Assembly (NCBI GenBank): GCA_963854815.1
Contig: CAWLAN010000138.1
Coordinates: 1 to 6,697 of the forward strand
Direction of reading: 5' to 3'
DNA length: 6,697 nt
Source of the DNA: UBA1146 sp963854815
GTDB taxonomy: Bacteria; Planctomycetota; UBA8108; UBA1146
A model generated the notes under the pieces. The model was not told the DNA's origin. It did not search any database and saw only the letters and a program-made list of their open reading frames with translations. Both the position numbers and the translations under genes were made by a program. Numbering within the stretch: the stretch's first letter is position 1; each line of letters starts with the position of its first letter. Positions 1 to 4,746 of the stretch are shown piece after piece.

Positions 1-2
1 TA

Positions 3-35
3 TCACGGGATCGGAACCAGGAGCTCTCGAGATGA
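3..35 (+). CDS. Possible 3' end of an upstream gene (partial)
   Basis: The frame beginning at base 3 is open from the window edge and stops at TGA 33-35, giving the tail SRDRNQELSR. The stop overlaps the ATG of the next gene as ATGA (32-35), a common arrangement for translationally coupled genes in an operon. Only ten codons are visible, so neither the product nor coding status can be judged. A second open frame ends at TAG 40-42 and is a less tidy alternative. Confidence 0.35.
   Translation, partial: SRDRNQELSR
19..23 (+). promoter_or_regulatory. Ribosome binding site for the UDP-glucuronate decarboxylase gene
   Basis: AGGAG lies 8 nt before the ATG at 32 and supports that start. The frame is open upstream to the window edge, but the nucleotide-binding motif begins nine residues after this ATG, as expected for the family. 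Confidence 0.75.
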
Positions 36-1009
36 CAATTAGCAGAGTTCTGATCACAGGGGGGGCCGGGTTTATCGGTTCACATCTGGCGGATCTGTTT
101 CTCGACAGAGATTGCCACGTTGTGGTGATGGACAACCTCCTCACTGGAAGCATCCGAAACATCGAACATCTCTTCGGTAATCCGCGGTTTCAGTTCTTTC
201 AACACGACGTTACTGAGTTCATTCATGTCCCTGAAAAAATCGATTCGATCCTGCATTTTGCTTCTCCTGCGAGCCCCATCGATTACCAGGAGTACCCGAT
301 CCAGACCCTCAAAGTGGGTTCACTCGGTACCCACAAGGCTCTTGGCCTTGCGAAAGCCTGTGGCGCCAGATTCCTGCTGGCGAGTACCAGTGAGGTTTAT
401 GGTGATCCCCTGGTCCATCCACAACCGGAATCGTACTGGGGCAACGTCAATCCGATCGGAGTTCGCGGAGTCTACGACGAGGCAAAGCGTTTTGCAGAAG
501 CGCTTACTCTTGCCTACCACCGAACTCACGGAGTCGATACCAGGATCGTGCGTATTTTCAATACCTATGGTCCTCGGATGCGGCTCAATGACGGACGGGC
601 ACTACCAAACTTTATCTGCCAGGCGTTGAAGGGTGAGCCACTCACTGTCTTCGGAGACGGAACTCAGACTCGTTCCTTCTGTCATGTCAGTGATTTGATC
701 GATGGAATCTGGCGACTGCTCAGCTCCGACGTGGTGGAGCCCGTTAACCTGGGTAATCCTGATGAGATCCCCATCATCGATTTTGCGAGAAAAGTCATCT
801 CCATGACGAACTCGAGCAGCGGACTGACGAATCTGCCGCTGCCAGAAGATGATCCCCAGGTTCGACAGCCAGATATTACCCTGGCGAAGTCTCTTCTCGA
901 TTGGAGTCCCAAGGTGTCTCTCGAGGAAGGCTTGCGAATTACAATTCCCTACTTCGAGAGTGCACTCAGTTCGGTTGAGGAAACACCTGTCAACTTCACG
1001 GAAAGTTGA
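32..1009 (+). CDS. uxs: UDP-glucuronate decarboxylase (UDP-xylose synthase), extended SDR family
   Basis: This NAD-dependent cytoplasmic enzyme should convert UDP-glucuronate to UDP-xylose and CO2, through oxidation, decarboxylation and reduction at C4. The sequence shows an N-terminal Rossmann motif GGAGFIG (residues 10-16) and an acidic residue after the second strand (MDN, 33-35). It also has the family block FASPASPIDY (76-85), STSEVYGDP (118-126) with the active-site Ser/Glu region, and the catalytic YDEAK (Tyr148, Lys152). RIFNTYGPRM (174-183) and RSFCHVSDL (214-222) complete the substrate-binding half. These blocks favour UXS over UDP-glucose epimerase or dTDP-glucose dehydratase. At 325 aa it is full length for a bacterial soluble UXS. 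UDP-xylose normally feeds polysaccharide or glycan synthesis. It probably shares an operon with nadK, whose start lies 16 nt after this stop. Confidence 0.93.
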   Translation: MTISRVLITGGAGFIGSHLADLFLDRDCHVVVMDNLLTGSIRNIEHLFGNPRFQFFQHDVTEFIHVPEKIDSILHFASPASPIDYQEYPIQTLKVGSLGTHKALGLAKACGARFLLASTSEVYGDPLVHPQPESYWGNVNPIGVRGVYDEAKRFAEALTLAYHRTHGVDTRIVRIFNTYGPRMRLNDGRALPNFICQALKGEPLTVFGDGTQTRSFCHVSDLIDGIWRLLSSDVVEPVNLGNPDEIPIIDFARKVISMTNSSSGLTNLPLPEDDPQVRQPDITLAKSLLDWSPKVSLEEGLRITIPYFESALSSVEETPVNFTES

Positions 1010-1011
1010 TC

Positions 1012-1018
1012 GAGGAGG
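1012..1018 (+). promoter_or_regulatory. Ribosome binding site that fixes the nadK start at GTG 1026
   Basis: GAGGAGG, a strong Shine-Dalgarno match, lies 7 nt before GTG 1026 in the short gap after the UXS stop. It decides the start: the only upstream ATG in frame (849) would overlap UXS by 161 nt and add 59 residues with no family resemblance. Confidence 0.85.
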
Positions 1019-1025
1019 TATCTCG

Positions 1026-1871
1026 GTGCAGAAACTCGAACGTGTCCTCATCGTTGCGGATTCATCATCTGACGAGATCAACGACTTTGCCTCTGCGTTG
1101 TTCTCTTCTTTTGTGAAGTCGGGTATCGATTCGACATGCTGGTCGCCGAAAGAAGGTGGCTTGCCTGACATCGAGAAGGATCTGATTATCGTCATCGGGG
1201 GCGATGGCTCCCTGATGTCACTTCTACGGGTGCTCGATCACCCTCCGGTTCCAATTTACGGGGTGAATTTCGGACGGGTGGGATTCCTGATGAATCCACG
1301 CCAGCGACCAGAGGCGCTCGTAGATACTCTCCTGGGCGGTGCCTTTGTCGAGCAACAACTACCGGTGCTCTCTGCGAAGTGGACTGGCTCCGATGGAGAG
1401 ATCGGAAATGCGGCTGGAATCAACGATGTCGTTCTGGAGAGAGATTCGGGCCAGACAGTTCATCTGGGGGTTTATATCGACGACGTGCTGCTCAATGCCT
1501 ATTCCGGAGACGGCCTTGTGATCGCGACTCCGGCAGGTTCGACAGCATATTCCCTCGCCGCCGGAGGTCCCGTGATGCATCCAGATGTCGATGCGCTGGT
1601 TGTTACTCCGCTCAATGCCCACCGACCGGTGCAGTTTCATTCACTGCAGTTCCCCGTGATCGTGCCTCTGGAGGCGCAGATCCGTGTCGTCGGAGAGGGT
1701 TGTGGCAAGAGACCTATCCGTGTCGTTGTAGACGGCGAGTCCTTTTCTGGCATTGAGGAACTCTCAGTGTGTTGCAGGGGTGATTCGGTGCACCTGCTGA
1801 GACCACAGGGTTATCAGTACATCCAGAGGATCGTCTCCCGGATCATCGGTAACGGAGACAATGGGGACTGA
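1026..1871 (+). CDS. nadK: NAD kinase
   Basis: ATP-dependent NAD kinase phosphorylates NAD to NADP in the cytoplasm and is the main source of the NADP pool. From GTG 1026 the protein is 281 aa, the normal family length. Visible motifs are GGDGS (58-62) with catalytic Asp60, YGVNFGRVGFL (78-88), and GINDVVLERD (131-140) with the conserved Asn-Asp. SGDGLVIATPAGSTAYS (160-176) and GGPVMHPDVDALVVTPLNAH (180-199) follow, and these two are the most diagnostic stretches of the family. The C-terminal beta-rich domain with VVVDGE (233-238) is complete. All key residues are present, so the enzyme should be active. It follows the NAD-using UXS gene and precedes a regulator gene on the same strand, suggesting one transcript. 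Confidence 0.95.
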   Translation: MQKLERVLIVADSSSDEINDFASALFSSFVKSGIDSTCWSPKEGGLPDIEKDLIIVIGGDGSLMSLLRVLDHPPVPIYGVNFGRVGFLMNPRQRPEALVDTLLGGAFVEQQLPVLSAKWTGSDGEIGNAAGINDVVLERDSGQTVHLGVYIDDVLLNAYSGDGLVIATPAGSTAYSLAAGGPVMHPDVDALVVTPLNAHRPVQFHSLQFPVIVPLEAQIRVVGEGCGKRPIRVVVDGESFSGIEELSVCCRGDSVHLLRPQGYQYIQRIVSRIIGNGDNGD

Positions 1872-1945
1872 GAATTCGGTTGTCGCCATTGCTTCACGGA
1901 GTGGAACTCGCCCGCGTGCCTTCCTTCGCTTACCATCGAGATATC

Positions 1946-3478
1946 ATGTCGAACTCCGATGGTCTACTTCTGAAAGTGATACGGGAAGCCCTCAGTTCGG
2001 CTGATAGAACTTCGTCGAGACGGTCGGCATTACCTTCTCTTCTCGGCTGGTTTCAACAGAAATGCGGTGGCCAGAGAGCCTTCCTGATCAGTTCCAAAGA
2101 TGACGGTAGTTATCGTGTTTGGTGTTCACGAGATAGTAATGGCAAGAAGATCAAAAAGGCTGTCGGTACCATTTCACATCATGCCTTTCAGCAAGGCTGC
2201 AAGAAGGAAGAGCCAACGCTCTTCTCGGATGTTCATCTTGATCGTAGGTTCAGAACCTCGTCTGAGACCGAGGGGGTCGCCCGATCTCGATGGATCCTGG
2301 TGATCCCCATCGCTGTGAGTGGTGAACCCACCGTTCTGTATCTCGACTCGAAATTCGGTTCTTCCCATTCGAGCACAAAGGGCGACCCCGATGCAGATTT
2401 GATTCTCTCTCTCATCGAGTTGATCGTCGATCTCGAGTTGAAACGGGAAGGTCTCCGAGGCTCTGAACAACCGACTACCAGTTCCCAGAAACCCCCCGAG
2501 AAACCTGCTCGCATTCCGGAGTCTCCACCCAGGACTGTTGAAAGTCACTTCGGTGAGTTCACGAGTTATTCAGCAGTCCTTGCTGATACCCTTGCGGAAT
2601 TGAGCAAGATCGCGCTGACAAAAATTCCGGTCCTCATCGAGGGAGAGAGTGGTACCGGGAAAGAACTGCTCGCTAGAGCCATCCACCTGGAGAGCGGACG
2701 CGAAGGTCCGATGGTAGTTCTGCATTGCGGTTCCATCACTGAATCGCTCATCGAGGTCGAACTTTTTGGACACGAGAAGGGAGCATTCACCGATGCTGAG
2801 ACAGAACGGCCCGGTCTGATCGAGAACGCATCAACTGGCACGCTCTTGCTCGATGCTGTGGACGAGAGTTCTCCTGCACTCCAGGCCTCGTTGTTGAGGT
2901 TTCTGGAATCCGGGGTGTATCGACGGGTTGCGGGAGAAGAGGAGAAGGTTACGGATGTGCGGATCATCGCCTGCTCGGCAGTTATCGGTGAAGACTCCAA
3001 AATGCGGGACGATTTGTATTACCGCCTTGCCGGTTTTCGTGCCTGGCTCCCTCCTCTGCGTGAGAGGCCCGAGGATGCGTTGATGATCGTTGAAAAAGGA
3101 CTGTCAGCGGCAACTGCGCATACGCCCACCCTGCTTGCGGAGGCACAGGCGCTGCTGTTGTCCCATTCCTGGCCTGGTAATGGCTGGGAGGCGATCCATC
3201 TGGCGAGCAGGATCAACGCTTCCGGGCACGAACAAGTCGATGGGGCTCTGGTGCTGGAACTGCTGGGAAAACAGAGCACGGGGCAGACCAGTGCAGATCC
3301 TGGGATTCGGGAAGTGCTCACTCTGGCAGAAAGAGAAGTGATTCTTCGGGCCCTGGATGGGGCAGACGGGAACAAGTCCGTTGCCTGTAAAACTCTCGGC
3401 CTCTCCAGACGCACCCTCTATCGCAGGATGAGAAAGCACGGGATTCCACTCAAGGGATCAACTCGGGAAGGTTGCTGA
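1946..3478 (+). CDS. GAF - sigma-54-activator-like AAA+ - Fis HTH regulator with degenerate ATPase motifs
   Basis: This is a DNA-binding regulator of the NtrC/NifA type, 510 aa from ATG 1946. An N-terminal GAF-like sensor domain (about 10-165) is joined by a Pro/Ser-rich linker (173-200) to an AAA+ domain (about 204-443). A Fis-type helix-turn-helix follows (453-501; GNKSVACKTLGLSRRTLYRRM lies inside it). Walker A GESGTGKE (233-240), the arginine-finger pair (Arg354, Arg360) and PPLRERPED are intact. Other core motifs are altered. GAFTGA is GAFTDA (279-284). Walker B reads LLLDAVDE, so the catalytic Glu is Ala304. Sensor I ATN reads CSA. Sensor II NVRE reads NGWE, with Trp414 in place of Arg. 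ATP binding is plausible, but hydrolysis and sigma-54 remodelling are doubtful, and it may work as a DNA-binding switch or antagonist. No start has a strong ribosome binding site. TTG 1880 (532 aa), GTG 1901 and GTG 1916 are in-frame alternatives. Confidence 0.88.
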   Translation: MSNSDGLLLKVIREALSSADRTSSRRSALPSLLGWFQQKCGGQRAFLISSKDDGSYRVWCSRDSNGKKIKKAVGTISHHAFQQGCKKEEPTLFSDVHLDRRFRTSSETEGVARSRWILVIPIAVSGEPTVLYLDSKFGSSHSSTKGDPDADLILSLIELIVDLELKREGLRGSEQPTTSSQKPPEKPARIPESPPRTVESHFGEFTSYSAVLADTLAELSKIALTKIPVLIEGESGTGKELLARAIHLESGREGPMVVLHCGSITESLIEVELFGHEKGAFTDAETERPGLIENASTGTLLLDAVDESSPALQASLLRFLESGVYRRVAGEEEKVTDVRIIACSAVIGEDSKMRDDLYYRLAGFRAWLPPLRERPEDALMIVEKGLSAATAHTPTLLAEAQALLLSHSWPGNGWEAIHLASRINASGHEQVDGALVLELLGKQSTGQTSADPGIREVLTLAEREVILRALDGADGNKSVACKTLGLSRRTLYRRMRKHGIPLKGSTREGC

Positions 3479-3698
3479 TAGTTATCTTTGGTTGTTCTTT
3501 GGCGGGGTGGGGCATGAATTCTTGCTCCTCTGGATCGAGGAAAGACTCTCCGAACTGATCTTCGAAACCGAGCTGGCGCCACACCAGGTAGTCCAGCATT
3601 TCTCCTGGTGCTGGTGGTGGGCCTGGTTGTTTTCGAGAACTGTCTTTTGTTTGTTTCATATAAGTTTCAGGCATTGCAACGGAATCCCCACTTCCCAT
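3450..3698 (-). CDS. Small acidic hypothetical protein, convergent with the regulator gene
   Basis: I do not recognise this 82-aa ORF. It has a polar start, a proline patch (PGPPPAPGE, 26-34), and then a balanced acidic segment (MLDYLVWRQLGFEDQFGESF, 34-53) that looks like an amphipathic helix. It has no signal peptide, no membrane segment and no cysteine. Codons in its second half often end in G or C, as in the neighbouring genes, and the composition is protein-like, whereas the opposite frame is Trp/Phe/Leu-rich and implausible. The ATG at 3698 has no clear Shine-Dalgarno. ATG 3674 and ATG 3659 are alternatives, and the frame stays open upstream to a stop near 3741. Its 3' end overlaps the regulator gene tail to tail by 29 nt. 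Confidence 0.5.
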   Translation of the reverse strand: MGSGDSVAMPETYMKQTKDSSRKQPGPPPAPGEMLDYLVWRQLGFEDQFGESFLDPEEQEFMPHPAKEQPKITISNLPELIP

Positions 3699-3700
3699 CG

Positions 3701-3730
3701 CCGACAGATCCGATTTTGCATCGATGTCGG
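3701..3730. repeat. Inverted repeat just upstream of the small leftward ORF
   Basis: CCGACA (3701-3706) pairs with TGTCGG (3725-3730), and inside it CGAT (3711-3714) pairs with ATCG (3720-3723), giving a two-part bulged stem. On the leftward transcript it would end two nucleotides before the ATG at 3698, where a ribosome binding site would normally lie. Confidence 0.35.
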
Positions 3731-3787
3731 ACAGGAAAAATTAGAAATTTTTCGATATATCTTCAGTCGTTGATGAGTTGCTTCAGT

Positions 3788-3830
3788 TCGAAGCAGATTT
3801 ATTCGATGGAGGGAATTTGATCTGCTTCGA
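3788..3830. repeat. 11-bp perfect inverted repeat with a 21-nt loop
   Basis: TCGAAGCAGAT (3788-3798) and ATCTGCTTCGA (3820-3830) are exact reverse complements. It is the longest inverted repeat I found between the genes. It lacks a following T-tract on either strand, so it is not a typical intrinsic terminator. It could be an RNA hairpin that stabilises a 3' end, or a binding site for a dimeric protein. Confidence 0.6.
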
Positions 3831-3879
3831 GATCCTTGTCGAACGGACATGGGCTGTCGGGAGAAGCGATGCGTCGAGT

Positions 3880-3896
3880 GGGAGCATCGAGCTCCC
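3880..3896 (-). terminator. Possible weak hairpin terminator after the 224-aa gene
   Basis: GGGAGC (3880-3885) pairs with GCTCCC (3891-3896) across a 5-nt loop, about 58 nt past the stop of the leftward gene ending at 3955. The stem is short but GC-rich. No U-tract follows on the minus strand, so termination here is a guess from position and structure only. Confidence 0.25.
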
Positions 3897-3954
3897 CGAT
3901 CTGCTCGTCACCGGGGGTGGATCGATCAGTTCTGTAACGCTGCTGGGACTGGCC

Positions 3955-4629
3955 TTATGTGGTGGTGAGGGGTGAGGAAGGAAGAGTCTCTGGATTGAAA
4001 CCGATGGTTGCTGCGCCGTGGAGGAAGGGCACCAGGGACTCGGGATCGTCCTTCTCGGCCTGATCCCACCGTTTGCGGAAGTCCTGGCGTTGACCGCGCC
4101 AGCGCTTCTGACGGCGATCGTCACAGCGGGCCTCGAAGGTGGTCGTAGAAGAGAGCGATTCGGAAAGTGAGACGACAGATTGTTCCTCTGAGTGCGAATT
4201 CCAGGGAAGTATCACCTCGACACCACTCAGGATGCCGCCGACCAGCTCATCGATATCGACTCCTTCTGGCAACGGGAAGGCACGAAGTTCTCCCCGAGTC
4301 GAGTGGTACAGCGCCGGGGTGTCAGCCTGAAGTTGAATCTTCTGTAAGCGTAGGGCGTCCGTTTCTCCGGCGAGCAGCATCGGGATGCGAGCAGCTCCTT
4401 TCCAGACAGCGGTCCCGACAACAAGAGAACAACTTTGACTGTCTTGGTTGGTCGCAGGTAAAGAAGCGATGAGAAGCAGCGGCGGGGCTTTCAGGGCTCT
4501 CGTATCAATTTCCAGGACCAAGCCTGACCACGGACCCCGGCTTCCAAAATCGACGGGTTTGGTGGGCCAGTTCCAGATGATGATCCCTGCCAGCAGCAGC
4601 ATCGGTAGTGCGGTTCTCCAGAAATTCAA
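3955..4629 (-). CDS. Membrane-anchored protein of unknown function
   Basis: I do not recognise this 224-aa protein. A hydrophobic N-terminal segment (residues 7-20, LPMLLLAGIIIWNW) should be a single membrane anchor or uncleaved signal, with the rest outside the cytoplasm. Residues 36-140 alternate hydrophobic and polar stretches (LLLIASLPAT, RIPMLLAGE) and look like a beta-rich folded domain. A Ser/Thr-rich stretch (149-164) and a highly charged, Arg/Lys/Asp-rich segment (168-196) follow. Cysteines at 67 and 169 could form a disulfide. The start shown is TTG 4629, with a stop 11 codons upstream. ATG 4602 would give 215 aa and keep the membrane segment; neither has a good ribosome binding site. 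It lies 117 nt after the cytochrome gene on the same strand, so the two may be co-transcribed and act together at the cell surface; that is inference from position. Confidence 0.72.
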   Translation of the reverse strand: MNFWRTALPMLLLAGIIIWNWPTKPVDFGSRGPWSGLVLEIDTRALKAPPLLLIASLPATNQDSQSCSLVVGTAVWKGAARIPMLLAGETDALRLQKIQLQADTPALYHSTRGELRAFPLPEGVDIDELVGGILSGVEVILPWNSHSEEQSVVSLSESLSSTTTFEARCDDRRQKRWRGQRQDFRKRWDQAEKDDPESLVPFLHGAATIGFNPETLPSSPLTTT

Positions 4630-4630
4630 A

Positions 4631-4678
4631 CGGTGATCCGTTCCCGTGAAAGAGGAGATTCATCGATCATGATCACCG
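4631..4678. repeat. 8-bp inverted repeat in the gap between the cytochrome and membrane-protein genes
   Basis: CGGTGATC (4631-4638) and GATCACCG (4671-4678) are perfect reverse complements with a 32-nt spacer. The right arm abuts the palindrome GATCATGATC (4666-4675). A second 7-bp pair, CGTCATC (4687-4693) and GATGACG (4736-4742), lies between it and the cytochrome stop. No T-run follows, so I see no intrinsic terminator in this 117-nt gap. Confidence 0.4.
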
Positions 4679-4746
4679 GCAATATCCGTCATCGAAGATG
4701 AGACCGCCATCGATAACCCGCAGGAATCTGCACTAGATGACGTCGA

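Larger units (their letters stand above)
3699..3954. other. Intergenic region between two leftward genes; no convincing gene
   Basis: This 256-nt gap holds an AT-rich patch (about 3736-3760) in otherwise GC-richer sequence. On the minus strand the patch contains TCTAAT (3745 down to 3740), a 5/6 match to a -10 box, but I find no good -35, so a promoter for the small ORF at 3698 is only possible. Three inverted repeats are present (3701-3730, 3788-3830, 3880-3896); none is followed by a T-run on either strand. A rightward open frame runs to 3975 but has only TTG starts and no ribosome binding site. Confidence 0.5.

Noticed and set aside
602..1195. Leftward 197-codon open frame opposite UXS and nadK
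   Set aside because: It lies antisense to two genes with clear family motifs, has low-complexity Arg/Ser-rich composition and no recognisable domain.
3479..3500. Intrinsic terminator directly after the regulator gene
   Set aside because: I searched for a GC stem followed by T-run and found none; the T-rich TTATCTTTGG has no stem before it.
3748..3975. Rightward open frame in the intergenic gap
   Set aside because: Parts look protein-like, but it has only TTG starts, no ribosome binding site and a Gly/Ser-rich end, and it overlaps the end of the leftward 224-aa gene.
3783..4124. Leftward 113-codon open frame overlapping the 224-aa gene
   Set aside because: It is Pro/Ser/Arg-rich and shares the strand with a frame that has a membrane segment and better composition.
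4669..4701. Rightward 10-codon ORF after GAGGAG (4652-4657)
   Set aside because: The spacing is long and the peptide is too short to support; it is probably chance.
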